Numbered from the stretch's first letter, positions 15,700 to 26,021 are shown. The stretch is DNA of 64,000 bases from Natronococcus occultus SP4 (GCF_000328685.1 NC_019974.1:3339001-3403000); one strand, 5' to 3'. Notes: generated from the letters alone by a model not told the origin. A program made the numbers and translations.

Positions 15700-18600
15700 T
15701 GGTTAACGGTGAGTTTCGCGCCTTCGACGCCTTTCACGTCGAGATCGAACGCGGCGTCGTCGTCGATCTCGTACTCGAGGACGGCCTCGTCCTCGCTCGA
15801 TACCTCGGGTTCCCACTTGACGAACCACTCGCCGTCCATCTCGACGGCGGTCGCGTCCGCAGAGAGGTTGCGGGGTTCGGCCGAGACGATGTCGGTGACC
15901 TCGAGGGTCTCGTTCGTGCTCGAGTGGTTCTCGACGACCACCGAGACGGCCTGGCCGTCCCCATTAGCCTCGATATGGCGCTCGACGAGGACGTTGTTCA
16001 TGATTCGGGCGATCGCGTCGTCGATCTCGGGCTCCTCGCGATCGGTGACCTCGGCGACCTTCTCGGCCATCTCGGGGAGGATCTTTCCGAGGACGTTCTG
16101 TTTCTTCCGGCGTTTCTCCATCGAGCGGCGCTTGTTCAGGAAGCTCTTTAGCTCGCGGGCGGCCTCCCGGATCGCCAGCTCGATCTCATCCTCGATCGCC
16201 GGCACGTTGGCGACGGCGTCTTTCGACTCGCTGGTGAAGGGGACGTTCGTCGAGGCGACGTGGACCATGATGACGGCGGGGCCGTTGGGCAGCCCCGAGC
16301 CGCCGGGCTGGTCGAGCCCGTAGTTGCGCCAGCCGATCGATTTGACGACGTCGGTGGTCGCACACGCCCCGCGCTGGTAGACCAGTGGGACGCGGTTGGC
16401 AAACCGCATGACGTCGGCGCTTCCCTCGGCGGGGATGTCGCCGCCGTAGGCGATCCCGGCCTCGACGATGAACGGGTCGCCGGAGTGGACCTCGGCGTCC
16501 CGGGTTGCTGCGGCGTAGAAGTCGGCGTCGAACTCCTTCTCGAGACCGGCCCGGATGAGGTCGTCGGTGATCGGCGAGAGACACCGCGTCGGCGGCGCCA
16601 TGATGTCGGTCGCCCGCATCGCGTCGACGAGATCACTCGTCGCGTCGCGGTCACCCGCAAGCTCGCGGACCAGCGGCGGATCGTCGGGGACGGTCGCCAT
16701 CACGTCCCAGACGGCGTCGGTGACGTTCTCCCGGGCGGTGTCGCCGAAGGAGACGTCGTCGTACTCCTCGGTGAGGTCGGCCGCGCGGTCGACGTGTGCA
16801 CGGAGCTGACGGCGGGTGAGGCGGTGGCGGTCGTCGTCCTCGTCCTCGAATCTGGCCGCGAGCCGGCTCGCGAAGCCGTGGATCACCTCGTCGTCCTTGC
16901 GGGTGGTCGTCGCCTCGTCGGCGATCTCGTAGCAGTCGGTGACCAGCCGCGACTCCGCGACGGCGTCCTCGTCGGGGTCGGCGGTTTCCTCGGGGGCGTC
17001 GATCAGCGCGTTCCAGCCCGCGTTGGCGGCGTTTTCCTGAACCGTCTCGCCGAAAGCGGTGCCGTGCTCGTTCTCGACGTCGTCGGCCGCCTCGGCGACG
17101 AGGTCGAGCAGTTCGTGGTGGGCGATCCGCTCGCGGTCAGCGACGGCGTCGGCGATGGCGTCGGCGAAGGCGGCCGTCGCCTCGGCGCCCTTGTTCGCGG
17201 TCGCGTCCGAGACGGCGGCCCGAAGGTCGATATCTTCGCTCGCATCGGGGATGTGCCAGCGCATCTCGCGACCGTAGTGGCGGTCGCGGAACGCGTCGAT
17301 CACCGAGTCGGCGGTCTTCTTCCCGACGCGGGTAAACTCCTCCTGGAGGAAGCCCGAAATCGTCTGGGAGTCCGTCGCAGAGAGCATCTTGATCACGGTG
17401 CCGAGCTCGACCCCGTGTGGGTGGGGTCGGATCTCCTCGGTCTCCTCGGGGAGCTGGTCGGTCCCGCGCTCGAACTTGAAGTGGGCGTTCGGTTCCTTGA
17501 GCTCGAGTCTGGCGTGGGGGTTGACGACCGCCGTGTGTTTGATGTAGTCGTGGAGCTGCTGGCGGGCGCGCATGTTCCCTTCCATCTCGAGTTCGATGCG
17601 GGTGCCGTGGGGACGGTCCCAGCTTGTGGTCTCCTCGACGCTGATCTCGGGTTCGTTCTCGTCGGTGTCGACGATGAGTTCGAAGTACTCGGCCTCGCTC
17701 GAGCCCTGGGTTCGGCTGGTGATCTTCGCGGGTTTCCCGCTTGTCAGCTGGGAGTAGAGTACGGCTGCGGAGATACCGATCCCCTGCTGGCCGCGGCTGT
17801 TTTTGACGCTCAATGCACCCTGATTTGCGACGACGAAGTTCTCGTCAGCTCCGGTCGCACCGGGAACAGAAACGTCGTAAACGTACTCGGGTGGGTCGGT
17901 CGCTTCGACGTCCGTTACCGGGAGCAGACACATATCGGTGTCCGTGAGCCCGTGTATGTTGTGGACAGTCTCCCAGAGCGCTTCGAGCCGATCGGTTGGC
18001 TGATGATCAGCATCGAGTAACCCCTTCTCTTTGAGAGTGTGAACGTACCGCGGTTTCTCGACGTCCTCGCCGTCGAGCGACGCCTCGATAAGCGATCGAT
18101 ACACGTCGGCGTGTTCGATGCTCGATCCGACACCGGCACCCATCAGTAGGCCAGGAACCGTGTCCGGCACCGTTTCGCTTTCGACGTCCCCCACCCGAAC
18201 GTCCTCGAGGAGCGAGGTCGGAACGCGCTTGTACCCTTGTTCTCCAGTGTTCCGAGCTGTCGAGAACACGTCAGAAAGGGACGCGTCCTCCCCGTAGACT
18301 TTCGTTCGGTATGCTGTCTTTGGATCGTCGGCGTAGCCGGGCCGATCGGAGAGGGTCTCCGTACTCGCCAACACCCCGTGCATGTTCCAGAGGACGGAGA
18401 GCTGGCGTGCAAGCGTCTCGCTCGTCGTCGTATGCGAGAGTTCGTTCGACGGGTGCGAATCGGAGCCGTCCCCCTGGTACAGTGCAGCGATGAAGTCTCG
18501 TTGGTGTTCGGCCGGTGCCTGAAAGACGAACTCGGGAATCCGTTTTTCGTCGGCGGAACAACCACAGACCGATTCGAGAAACATCGCCAACGGCGAGCCG

Positions 18601-19853
18601 AAGGCCTTGACACGGGTCGAGTTCCGTTCGCGCTCGACCGTCGTCGTCGATCCGGTAATACCCTGAACGGCCTGTTCGGTCGATTCGATCAGTTCGGACT
18701 CGTGAGCGCCGAACGTAAACCCAACCTGTCGTTGGCCGACGTGTCCCTCCGAAATGTAGTGGGCCACCAGTTCGACGAACGAATCGTCGATCGGGAGCGT
18801 CACGGGCATCGTGGTTTCGTCTCCGCCGGCCTGATAGGTCTTGAAGCTGCAGTCGGCTGCTTTCTCTTCCCAGCCGAGTTCGAGTACCAGTTCGGCTGGG
18901 AGGTATCCCTTTTCGAGATAGTTCTGCTCGAGACTGTCACGGAGGATATCAACGCCGTCGTATCGGTAGTAGTATCGCTCTCGGCTGCTATCCTCCGACG
19001 GCCTCTTTCGGATCGTCTCTCCCGTCCGGAGTTCCTCGAGCGTCTCGGTGTCGAATCCGTACACGTAGACACGCCGATCTTCGAACTGCTCCGCGGAGAG
19101 GTGTTCGAGGACGTTTACTTTCTCGACAGTCTCGTCGGGCGACGGAAGCCGACGTGGTGTCAGGAGCACGTCACCCGGCTCGAGTTCGCCGGCTTTGATT
19201 TCCTTCGTCGCTCCGTCTTTCGTCACGCTGAAAACGCTGTGGTTGCCGGTGACTTCGACGGTTCGCCCCTTCTGGGTCGTTATTTCGTACGTTTGCTCGT
19301 CGGTTTCGTGGCGGATCGCGTGAGTTACCGGTTCCCACGTCATCTCGTGGGTTTCGCGGTTGAACGACGGAGCCTCGATTTGGCCGGCTATCGGGGCCGT
19401 TCCCTCGCCTTCTTCGGGAAGGTAGGCGTCACAGAGAACGCCGATCGGAACGAACTCGATCGTTCCGTTCCGGCGAACGAGAAGCCGCTGGTCCGGCGTT
19501 AGTGATTGCTCGCGGGCGTGAAAGCGAGAGCCGTAGAGCAGCTTCCCGAAGACCTTCGGGAGCGACTCCTTGGTGAGTCCCGGGCCGTTGTCCTCGACGA
19601 TCAGCGTGTAGTAGTCGCCCGACTCCTGGATCTCGACGTAGATATCCGGAAGAATACCGGCCTCCTCGGCGGCGTCCAGGGCGTTGTCGACGGCCTCCTT
19701 GACGGCCGTGACGAGGCCTCGAGCACCGCTGTCGAAGCCGAGCATGTGCTTGTTCTTCTCGAAGAACTCGGCGATGGAGATCGCTTGCTGGCTTTCGGCC
19801 AGCTCCTCGGCGATCCCCGGTTCCTCGCCGAGCGTCGACTGGAACGACGTCAT
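15696..19853 (-). CDS. top6B: DNA topoisomerase VI subunit B, interrupted by an intein
   Basis: The open frame encodes 1385 residues, of which 569 (117-685) are an intein, leaving an 816-residue host protein. Visible GHKL ATPase motifs are [22 protein letters not shown] and, right after the intein, [24 protein letters not shown]. Later come the H2TH/transducer parts and a long acidic, haloarchaea-style insertion. It drives strand passage by ATP-dependent dimerisation and pairs with top6A (4-base overlap). The intein separates the ATP-lid glycine motif from the rest of the site, so unspliced protein should be inactive. A TATA-like TTTTACC at about 19877-19884 on the minus strand lies 28 bases ahead of the ATG. 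Confidence 0.97.
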   Translation of the reverse strand: MTSFQSTLGEEPGIAEELAESQQAISIAEFFEKNKHMLGFDSGARGLVTAVKEAVDNALDAAEEAGILPDIYVEIQESGDYYTLIVEDNGPGLTKESLPKVFGKLLYGSRFHAREQSLTPDQRLLVRRNGTIEFVPIGVLCDAYLPEEGEGTAPIAGQIEAPSFNRETHEMTWEPVTHAIRHETDEQTYEITTQKGRTVEVTGNHSVFSVTKDGATKEIKAGELEPGDVLLTPRRLPSPDETVEKVNVLEHLSAEQFEDRRVYVYGFDTETLEELRTGETIRKRPSEDSSRERYYYRYDGVDILRDSLEQNYLEKGYLPAELVLELGWEEKAADCSFKTYQAGGDETTMPVTLPIDDSFVELVAHYISEGHVGQRQVGFTFGAHESELIESTEQAVQGITGSTTTVERERNSTRVKAFGSPLAMFLESVCGCSADEKRIPEFVFQAPAEHQRDFIAALYQGDGSDSHPSNELSHTTTSETLARQLSVLWNMHGVLASTETLSDRPGYADDPKTAYRTKVYGEDASLSDVFSTARNTGEQGYKRVPTSLLEDVRVGDVESETVPDTVPGLLMGAGVGSSIEHADVYRSLIEASLDGEDVEKPRYVHTLKEKGLLDADHQPTDRLEALWETVHNIHGLTDTDMCLLPVTDVEATDPPEYVYDVSVPGATGADENFVVANQGALSVKNSRGQQGIGISAAVLYSQLTSGKPAKITSRTQGSSEAEYFELIVDTDENEPEISVEETTSWDRPHGTRIELEMEGNMRARQQLHDYIKHTAVVNPHARLELKEPNAHFKFERGTDQLPEETEEIRPHPHGVELGTVIKMLSATDSQTISGFLQEEFTRVGKKTADSVIDAFRDRHYGREMRWHIPDASEDIDLRAAVSDATANKGAEATAAFADAIADAVADRERIAHHELLDLVAEAADDVENEHGTAFGETVQENAANAGWNALIDAPEETADPDEDAVAESRLVTDCYEIADEATTTRKDDEVIHGFASRLAARFEDEDDDRHRLTRRQLRAHVDRAADLTEEYDDVSFGDTARENVTDAVWDVMATVPDDPPLVRELAGDRDATSDLVDAMRATDIMAPPTRCLSPITDDLIRAGLEKEFDADFYAAATRDAEVHSGDPFIVEAGIAYGGDIPAEGSADVMRFANRVPLVYQRGACATTDVVKSIGWRNYGLDQPGGSGLPNGPAVIMVHVASTNVPFTSESKDAVANVPAIEDEIELAIREAARELKSFLNKRRSMEKRRKKQNVLGKILPEMAEKVAEVTDREEPEIDDAIARIMNNVLVERHIEANGDGQAVSVVVENHSSTNETLEVTDIVSAEPRNLSADATAVEMDGEWFVKWEPEVSSEDEAVLEYEIDDDAAFDLDVKGVEGAKLTVNQ
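17799..19505 (-). mobile_element. Intein with LAGLIDADG homing endonuclease in top6B
   Basis: The 569-residue insertion starts at Ser1 ([14 protein letters not shown]), right after host FHAREQ. It ends NQGALSVKN before the +1 Ser of host SRGQQGIG. The block B motif is VTGNHSVFS, and blocks F/G are YVYDVSVPG and [14 protein letters not shown]. Two LAGLIDADG-type helices of a DOD homing endonuclease are seen at [12 protein letters not shown] and [12 protein letters not shown]. Removing it restores a continuous Top6B sequence. The penultimate residue is Lys, where most inteins have His; the terminal Asn and +1 Ser are present. The Ser1 and Ser+1 nucleophiles are standard alternatives to Cys. Confidence 0.95.
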
Positions 19854-19876
19854 CGTCTCCCCATACTAACGGCGGG

Positions 19877-19884
19877 GGTAAAAG
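19877..19884 (-). promoter_or_regulatory. Probable TATA box of the top6BA operon
   Basis: The minus strand reads GCTTTTACC about 28 bases ahead of the top6B ATG at 19853, the spacing expected for a short-leader or leaderless haloarchaeal message. Confidence 0.45.
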
Positions 19885-19910
19885 CCGCACGCTACCGGAG
19901 TGAAAGTGAA

Positions 19911-20960
19911 CTACCGGGAGGCGGTCTCCTCGCCGGCACGGTTCGGTCGCGGCTCGGACTCCTCCTCGTCGATCGGCGGCCAGTGCCACGCGTCGGCCTG
20001 TACGACACCCAGCAGCTTCCGTCGGCGTTCGGCCAACTCCGCGACCGCGTCCTCGAACTCCGCCTCGTCGGCCGTCGGGATGTCGTCCTCTTGGAGCCGA
20101 TCCAGATCCGGCTGCGGGGGTATCTCGTCGGCCGGCTCGATGAACGCCGTCTCGAGCGTGTCGAGGTAGCTATCGGTACTCGAACGGGCGTTCTCGACCA
20201 GGGCCGGATCGAGCTGGGCGCCGTCGTCGACGCCGTAGCGAAACAGCGTCATGGCCTCGTCGAAGATCGGAACCGCCATCGCCGAGGCGCGTTCGCCCTT
20301 CTCGCTGTGGTAGTAGTGCAGGATCGGGTAGGCCTTGTGCTTGTCCGCGAGCTCCGAGAGATCCGAGGCCAGCGACTCGACGGGTAGATCAAGCCCGTCG
20401 AACTGCTCGTCGGTCCAGCCCGCCCGGACGAACTCCTCGCTGCGCTCGCCGAGCCCGGTGACGCTGTTGGCGAACGCTCGCTTTTCCGAGACCGTCCCGA
20501 GGACGGTCAGAATATAGGAGACCCCGAGCGTGACGAAGGCCATCCCCGTCGCGGTCGTAAAGGAACTCGCGATCTCCCAGGTACCTGACGTCGGCGAGTA
20601 ATCCCCGTTCCCGTTCGTAAACATGGTGTAGGCGACGTAGTAGAAGTGCCCCGTCCAGTCGGCGGGTTCGCCGGTCTGGGGACTGACGAGTGCGGTGTCG
20701 CCGCCGGCAAAGAGGAACGTCCAGCCGAACCACAACAGCGCGATCCACATCGCGAGCGTCAGCGTAAGAATCAGCGGGCCGGCGATGCTCAGCGCCCGGG
20801 AGTGGTCTCCGGTCAGGATCCGAAGCCCGCGCCAGACGCCCGTCGTCAGTCGTCCCGAGAGCGGCCCGGAGCCGCCGTCGACCCACAGCGTCGTCCAGAT
20901 GATGTCGACGACGACCGCGATCAGCACGACGATTCCGACCGCAAGATACAGCGGTTGCAT
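19911..20960 (-). CDS. Two-pore-helix ion channel-like membrane protein
   Basis: The 349-residue protein has hydrophobic helices at about 6-27, 58-85 and 130-156, with a pore-loop-like segment YYVAYTMFTNGNGDYSP (about 107-122). That loop has the T-x-G-x-G-D layout of potassium-channel filters, with Asn replacing both variable positions (TNGNGD). The C-terminal half is soluble and acidic. It is probably an ion channel or channel-derived sensor. The divergent filter leaves ion choice open. It is convergent with nothing and sits just downstream of the top6B promoter region on the same strand. Confidence 0.75.
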   Translation of the reverse strand: MQPLYLAVGIVVLIAVVVDIIWTTLWVDGGSGPLSGRLTTGVWRGLRILTGDHSRALSIAGPLILTLTLAMWIALLWFGWTFLFAGGDTALVSPQTGEPADWTGHFYYVAYTMFTNGNGDYSPTSGTWEIASSFTTATGMAFVTLGVSYILTVLGTVSEKRAFANSVTGLGERSEEFVRAGWTDEQFDGLDLPVESLASDLSELADKHKAYPILHYYHSEKGERASAMAVPIFDEAMTLFRYGVDDGAQLDPALVENARSSTDSYLDTLETAFIEPADEIPPQPDLDRLQEDDIPTADEAEFEDAVAELAERRRKLLGVVQADAWHWPPIDEEESEPRPNRAGEETASR

Positions 20961-21084
20961 TTCCGGACGCTACCGTCTCGAGGACCGTCAACGGTAGCCC
21001 GGTTACTGCAGCCGTGGGCCGAACGGCGGGGAGTCCGTCGGTTTCCAGCGGCACGTTCATCCGCCCTCGCGCCGAGGAGCAGAC

Positions 21085-21840
21085 ATGCGCGAGTTCGCGT
21101 TCACGGTCGCTTACGAGCGGGGGGCCGACCACCTGATGGATGTCTTCATCGACCACCCAGAGCTGTACGCCCGAACGACTGCCTGTCACGCGACGACGGA
21201 GACGATGTGGCGCGTCGACGAGGTGACCGGGCCCCAGGAGGCGCTGGCAGAGTACGACGAGCAGCTCTCGGGGATCGACCGCTGTTCGAGCGTCCGGGGA
21301 ATGGGCGGCTGTCGGATCGACTGGACGTACGACGTCCTCGCGAGCGGGCCGACGAGCCGACTGATCTACTCGCGACAGTCCGAGGACGACGGCTGTCGGT
21401 CGGTCCCCTACCTCGCGGCGAAACACCTCGGCGACGGCGTGTTGTGCCGGGCCGAACAGCGCGGTCATGAGTACCGCTGGCGGCTGCTCGCCGAGGACGG
21501 AACGGCGATGCGGGCGATCTACGACGAGCTCGAAGGGAACCTTCGGGCGGGGCTCGAGCTCGAGTTCGAGCGCATCAGCGGGCCGATCGAGTGGGGCAAC
21601 GAGTACGACGTCGGCCCTGATATCCCCCACGAGCAGCGCGCGGCCCTGGAGCTTGCAACCGAGTACGGCTACTACGAGACGCCCCGCGGAGCGTCGATCC
21701 AGGAGATCGCCGACGCCGAGGACGTCCCGACCTCGACGCTCCAGTACCGGCTGCGCCGGGCCGAGGCGTGGCTGGCCAAGACCTTCCTCGCCGACGGACG
21801 GGGGATCCCGCGTCGCCGACCCGTCTCCGCCGACGACTAG
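21085..21840 (+). CDS. Bat-type HTH-10 transcriptional regulator
   Basis: The 251-residue protein has an N-terminal sensor region with several Cys/His (ARTTACHATTETM, SGIDRCSSVRGMGGC) and a C-terminal HTH-10 (PHEQRAALELATEYGYYETP, ASIQEIADAEDVPTSTLQYRL). This is the compact form of the Bat family, so it is a likely DNA-binding regulator. The target is unknown. The channel-like gene is divergent from it and the amidohydrolase gene follows 66 bases downstream on the same strand; either could be regulated by it. Confidence 0.85.
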   Translation: MREFAFTVAYERGADHLMDVFIDHPELYARTTACHATTETMWRVDEVTGPQEALAEYDEQLSGIDRCSSVRGMGGCRIDWTYDVLASGPTSRLIYSRQSEDDGCRSVPYLAAKHLGDGVLCRAEQRGHEYRWRLLAEDGTAMRAIYDELEGNLRAGLELEFERISGPIEWGNEYDVGPDIPHEQRAALELATEYGYYETPRGASIQEIADAEDVPTSTLQYRLRRAEAWLAKTFLADGRGIPRRRPVSADD

Positions 21841-21906
21841 TGCCGGAGTCGTTGGCATATTCCAACCGAACCCACACCAGGGATCGTCGAGTACGTCGAA
21901 CCGACG

Positions 21907-23379
21907 ATGCAACCCAACACGACCGACGACACTGGCGTCTCGAGGCGAAGCTACCTGGGAGCCGGCAGCACCGCGCTGGCCGCGCTCACGTTTGCGTCCA
22001 CGAGCGGGGCGGCCGAGGACCCCTCGTCCAACGAGAACGACGGTCGAACGCTGATCCGAAATGGAACGGTCGTCACCGTCGATCCCGATCTCGGGGTCTG
22101 CGAGGACACCGACGTCCTCGTCGAGGACGGGCGGATCGAACGGATCGACCGTGACATCGACGCCGCCGGAGCGAAGACGATCGACGCGAGCGACTCGATC
22201 GTCATGCCCGGGTTCGTCAACGCCCACCACCACACCTGGCAGGCCGGGGTTCGGGGCGTCGCCGGGGACTGGTCGTTCATGGAGTACCTCGAGACGATGC
22301 TCGGGGAGATCAGCAGCCACTACCGGCCCGAGGACGCCTACCTGGGGAACCTCTTCGGGGCGCTCGAGCAGCTAAACGCCGGGACGACGACGGTACTGGA
22401 CTGGTTCCACATCGCGAACTCGCCCGGCCACACGAACCGTGCGATCGACGGGCTCGAGGACGCCGGGATCCGTGCGGTGTTTGCCCACGGCCAGCCGGGC
22501 GACGACAACGACCTGTGGTGGGAGGAAAGCACCGAGCCCCATCCCGACGACATCCGACGGCTCAACGACGAGCGGTTCCCCGCGAACGACGGCCTGCTCA
22601 CGCTCGCGATGGGGATCCGTGGCCCCGACTACTCGACCGAGGAGGTCGTTGCCCACGACATCGAGCTGGCCCGCGAGCTCGACGTCCTCGCGTCGATGCA
22701 CATCGGCTCGCTCGGTCCGGGCGGCGTCGAGACTCTCGAAGAGCTCGGCCTGCTCGGGAACGACCTCAACTACGTCCACGGCAACCGCCTCACCGACGAG
22801 GAGTTCGAACTGATCGGCGAGAGCGGGGGCTCGGTGACGACGACCCCCGAAGTCGAGATGCAGATGGGCATGGGGATGCCACCGATCCGACAGACGCTCG
22901 ACGCCGAGGGAGCGATCCCTTCGCTCGGCGTCGACATCGTCTCGAACGTCAGCGGCGACATGTTCACCCAGACCCGGGTCGGACTCCAGACCCAGCGCGC
23001 GCTCGACAACCAGCCGACCGTCGAGGCCGGCGAACAGGTCGGCGAGCTCTCGATCTCCGCGCGCCGGGCCCTCGAGTTCGCGACGATTGAGGGCGCCCGC
23101 GCGCTCGGGCTCGACGACGAAATCGGCTCGCTAACCCCGGGGAAGCGCGCCGACATCACGATGATTCGAACGGACGATCTGAACACGACGCCGGTTCACG
23201 ACCCGATCGAGACCGTCGTCTTCCAATCCGGCGTCGCCAACGTCGACACGGTGCTGGTCGACGGCGAGGTCGTCAAACGCGACGGGAAGCTGTACAACGA
23301 GCCCGGCCGCAACCAGCAGGACCGACTCGTTCGCTCGGGACGGCGGATCCTCGAGGAGAGCGGTCTCGGAGCGAACTAG
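21907..23379 (+). CDS. Tat-exported amidohydrolase (TRZ/ATZ deaminase-like)
   Basis: The 490-residue protein has a twin-Arg signal (VSRRSYLGAGSTALAALTF) followed by an amidohydrolase barrel. The metal site HxH lies in GFVNAHHHTWQAG (about 107-109). Other motifs are FAHGQPGDDN, the later His of NYVHGNRL, and LGVDIVSNVSGDM. The composite beta-domain ends are at LIRNGTVVTVDPD and LTPGKRADITMI. Relatives act on N-heterocycles (triazines, guanine-like purines) or cytosine; the actual substrate is not evident. Export by Tat is uncommon for this family and suggests nutrient scavenging outside the cell. Confidence 0.85.
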   Translation: MQPNTTDDTGVSRRSYLGAGSTALAALTFASTSGAAEDPSSNENDGRTLIRNGTVVTVDPDLGVCEDTDVLVEDGRIERIDRDIDAAGAKTIDASDSIVMPGFVNAHHHTWQAGVRGVAGDWSFMEYLETMLGEISSHYRPEDAYLGNLFGALEQLNAGTTTVLDWFHIANSPGHTNRAIDGLEDAGIRAVFAHGQPGDDNDLWWEESTEPHPDDIRRLNDERFPANDGLLTLAMGIRGPDYSTEEVVAHDIELARELDVLASMHIGSLGPGGVETLEELGLLGNDLNYVHGNRLTDEEFELIGESGGSVTTTPEVEMQMGMGMPPIRQTLDAEGAIPSLGVDIVSNVSGDMFTQTRVGLQTQRALDNQPTVEAGEQVGELSISARRALEFATIEGARALGLDDEIGSLTPGKRADITMIRTDDLNTTPVHDPIETVVFQSGVANVDTVLVDGEVVKRDGKLYNEPGRNQQDRLVRSGRRILEESGLGAN

Positions 23380-23424
23380 CTCGATCGCAGTCGAACGATA
23401 CGCGGACCGAAAACGACGACCCCG

Positions 23425-24672
23425 CTACCGGTCGTCCTCGACGACCTCGGCGAGGATCTGTGCGATTTTCTTGTTCGTCTGGGGGCTGTAGTGGCCCCCC
23501 TCCCCGCGCTCGACGTACAGCGACTCGACGTCGCCGCCGCCCGAGAGGTGGGTCGCCATATCGATCGTCTCGAGGTCGTCGTACTTCCCGTCGAGGCGCT
23601 CGAGCAGGTCGCCGTAGATCGGGCCGTGCTCGGCTTCGTACTTCGCGTACCGGAGCTGCTGGACCATCACGAACACGGGCGTGAACTCCTGCTCGTCGGC
23701 GTAGTCGACGAACTCCTCGATCAGCGCGTCGAACAGCCGCTCGTGGGTGTCGAACAGCCGCTCGTGATACCGAACCCGAGGACGTTCCATCCGGAGCTCG
23801 GTGCGGGTCTTGGCGTCGTCGAAGTCGATCCCCGGGATCGCCCGGCCGGTTCGTTTCTCGAACTCGATTCCCGCCTCGCAGAGCGCGTGGCGGACGTTTT
23901 CCGTATCGTCGAGCAGATCCGCGGTGTAGGGTCTCGAGGCGTGGTGGGGTTTGAACCAGTGGTCGTAGTGGAAGTCGTGTTCCCGCAGGAACTCGGCCTT
24001 CGACTCCAGATCGAGTAGGTCCTCTTTCTCCTCGATCGGGCTCTCGATGCGTTTCAGGGTGCCGTCCTCGAGAGTGTACCGGGGTTTGACCGCCAGGATG
24101 TTGCCGAACTCCTGGTAGTGTTTCCACACCGAGAGAATGCGGGCGATCGAGGACGCGGTGACGACCACGAAGACGTAGTCGGTCTCCTCCTCGGGGTACT
24201 GGCGTTTCAGTCGCAGCAGCGCCTGGTCGAACCCGTAGTTCCCCCCGCCGTAGTTGGCGACGTGGGTGTCCAGTTCCTGGGCCAGGTAGTGCTGGAACGT
24301 CTCGTCGTCGTCGACCTCGCGGCAGAAACAGTAGGAGTCGCCGTAGGTCGAGACCGTCACCTCGGCGTCCTCGTCCCGATCCGTCGCGCGACAGACCCGG
24401 CTGCCGTACTCGTCGGTCGAGTAGGTGACGACGCTGCGGACCTCCTCGCCGGGGAGGTGGTCGCCGGTGTCTTTCTGTTTCTCCCGGTTGGGTTGGGGAA
24501 CCCAGCCGAGTTCGGGGTCGAAACTGCTGAACTTGCCGAGCAGTTCGCGACCGATCCCGGGAAACTCCTCGGTCGCGACGGAGGGGTTTCGCTCGAGCGC
24601 CCGGTAGGAGAGACGCTCGAGGACGACCGCTACCACGAGTACCGCGACGCCGAACACGACGTACGGAAGCAT
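23425..24672 (-). CDS. Membrane-anchored SGNH-hydrolase-like protein
   Basis: The 415-residue protein has one N-terminal membrane helix (MLPYVVFGVAVLVVAVVLERL) and then a soluble domain. That domain has a GDS motif (STYGDSYCF), a glycine/asparagine block (NYGGGNYGFDQALL) and a late His (GGHYSPQTNKKIAQIL), the order expected for SGNH/GDSL or AlgX/DltD-like enzymes. Such proteins transfer or remove acyl groups on sugars and lipids. The substrate is unknown and the lack of a canonical DxxH makes this tentative. The ATG at 24672 is used because the residues upstream are Arg-rich and look non-coding. Confidence 0.65.
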   Translation of the reverse strand: MLPYVVFGVAVLVVAVVLERLSYRALERNPSVATEEFPGIGRELLGKFSSFDPELGWVPQPNREKQKDTGDHLPGEEVRSVVTYSTDEYGSRVCRATDRDEDAEVTVSTYGDSYCFCREVDDDETFQHYLAQELDTHVANYGGGNYGFDQALLRLKRQYPEEETDYVFVVVTASSIARILSVWKHYQEFGNILAVKPRYTLEDGTLKRIESPIEEKEDLLDLESKAEFLREHDFHYDHWFKPHHASRPYTADLLDDTENVRHALCEAGIEFEKRTGRAIPGIDFDDAKTRTELRMERPRVRYHERLFDTHERLFDALIEEFVDYADEQEFTPVFVMVQQLRYAKYEAEHGPIYGDLLERLDGKYDDLETIDMATHLSGGGDVESLYVERGEGGHYSPQTNKKIAQILAEVVEDDR

Positions 24673-24730
24673 TCGCCCGGTGATTTCCGAGCGACTCCGA
24701 AGTCGGTTGGGCCGGCAATCGCCACCGCGA

Positions 24731-25159
24731 TCAGCGAACGACGGTAACCGGCACCGGGGAGTGTCTGACCACGACCTCCGCGACGCTGCCAAGCAGGAGC
24801 CGCGTCACGCCCGACCGTCCGCGACTCCCTATCACGACGTGGTCGAGGTCGCTCTCCTCGGCACAGTCGATGATCTCCCGTGCCGGCGGCCCGATCCGGC
24901 TCCGCTTCTCGAGGCTGACGCCGTGCTCGGTCGCGATCCGTTCGGCGCCGCTCAGCTGGTCGTCGGCCTCCTCGAGCAGCTCCCGGAGCCTCTCGTCGCT
25001 GTCGGCGTCCTCGGTCGTGTTCGGAATCAGCGGAACGCCGTCGGTTTCGACGACGGTCAGCGCAAGGAACTCGCCGTCGGGAAACAGCTCGATCGCGTAC
25101 TCGAGGGCTTCTCGTGCGGGCTCGGAGCCGTCGAAGGGGACGAGGATTCGAAGCGGCAT
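24731..25159 (-). CDS. Universal stress protein (UspA family)
   Basis: This 142-residue single-domain UspA starts MPLRILVPFDGSEPAREALEYA and ends with the ATP-binding signature VIGSRGRSGVTRLLLGSVAEVV. The middle is acidic (NTTEDADSDERLRELLEEAD). It is one of two free-standing Usp proteins in the window. A TATA-like CTCAAAAGG about 28 bases upstream on the minus strand is compatible with a leaderless message. Confidence 0.9.
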   Translation of the reverse strand: MPLRILVPFDGSEPAREALEYAIELFPDGEFLALTVVETDGVPLIPNTTEDADSDERLRELLEEADDQLSGAERIATEHGVSLEKRSRIGPPAREIIDCAEESDLDHVVIGSRGRSGVTRLLLGSVAEVVVRHSPVPVTVVR

Positions 25160-25241
25160 GCTATCGAGAGTCTAGGGAAGAGTCCTTTTGAGTCTGTTAC
25201 CTGATCGACCGTCCGCTCACGTCGTACCCTGGCTCGAACGC

Positions 25242-26021
25242 TCACAGCGCGAGGTACGGCCCGACTCCGAGCAGGACGACGCCCAGCGCGACTTTCAGCC
25301 GCGCGGGGTCGACGACGTGGGCGACCTTCCAGCCGACGACGACTCCGAGCAACAGCGGCGTTCCGACGACGACCGCCAGCGGGAGGAGGACGTCGCCCTG
25401 GGCGGCGTAGCCGGCGGTCGCGAACGCCGCGATGAAGATCGACTGGACCTGCGCGACGGCGACGGCGAGCAACATCGGAACGCCGACCAGCACGAGCGCG
25501 GGCACCGCGAGGACGGGGCCACCGATCCCGAGCAGGCCGCTGGCGACTCCCAAAACGAGCCCGAGCCCGCCGAGGATGGTCTGTCCGTGTCGCGTCAGCG
25601 GATCGACGTCGACGATCGGCCTGAACCCCCGGCGCTCGCGGTAAAGGATGACGCCGCCGACGGTCATCGCGACGCCACCCAGCAGGATGCCAAACAGCGA
25701 TCGCGAGACGTAGGGGTTGATCTGGGAGCCGAGCAGAGCGCCGAGAACGCTCGAGAGGCTGAGCACGATCGCGAGCGCCCGGCTCTGCCCGGTTTTCATC
25801 TCTCCGGAGTGGAGGTAGGCGAGACTGCCGACCAGTCCGGTGACGATGAACGTGGCGTGGGCGGTGCCGGCGACCTGGCTCGAGGGAAGCGGCGTCAGCG
25901 AGTACAGCGCAATCGTGACGAAGATCCCGCCCGGACCGATCGTCGTGATCCCGATGCCCGAAAAGAAGGCGATACAGACGAGCAACAACACCAGTGCGAG
26001 ATCGAACGAGAGGCCGAGCAT
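25242..26021 (-). CDS. TauE/SafE-family sulfite/organosulfur exporter
   Basis: The 259-residue protein is almost wholly hydrophobic, with about eight helices and two glycine-rich repeats (GIGITTIGPGGIFVTIALY and ASGLLGIGGPVLAVPALVL) that mark the TauE/SafE (DUF81) fold. Family members export sulfite, sulfoacetate or related anions. The ATG at 26021 (MLGLSFDLALVLLL) opens the first helix; 36 residues upstream in the same frame are charged and unlikely to be coding. The substrate is not determinable. Confidence 0.82.
   Translation of the reverse strand: MLGLSFDLALVLLLVCIAFFSGIGITTIGPGGIFVTIALYSLTPLPSSQVAGTAHATFIVTGLVGSLAYLHSGEMKTGQSRALAIVLSLSSVLGALLGSQINPYVSRSLFGILLGGVAMTVGGVILYRERRGFRPIVDVDPLTRHGQTILGGLGLVLGVASGLLGIGGPVLAVPALVLVGVPMLLAVAVAQVQSIFIAAFATAGYAAQGDVLLPLAVVVGTPLLLGVVVGWKVAHVVDPARLKVALGVVLLGVGPYLAL

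Noticed and set aside
16260-18020. 586-residue open frame antisense to top6B
   Set aside because: It has Val/Gly/Asp-rich chance composition opposite a certain gene, with no motif.
20389-22320. 643-residue open frame on the minus strand
   Set aside because: It overlaps the channel-like, Bat-type and amidohydrolase genes in other frames. Those genes have clear family motifs and this frame has none.
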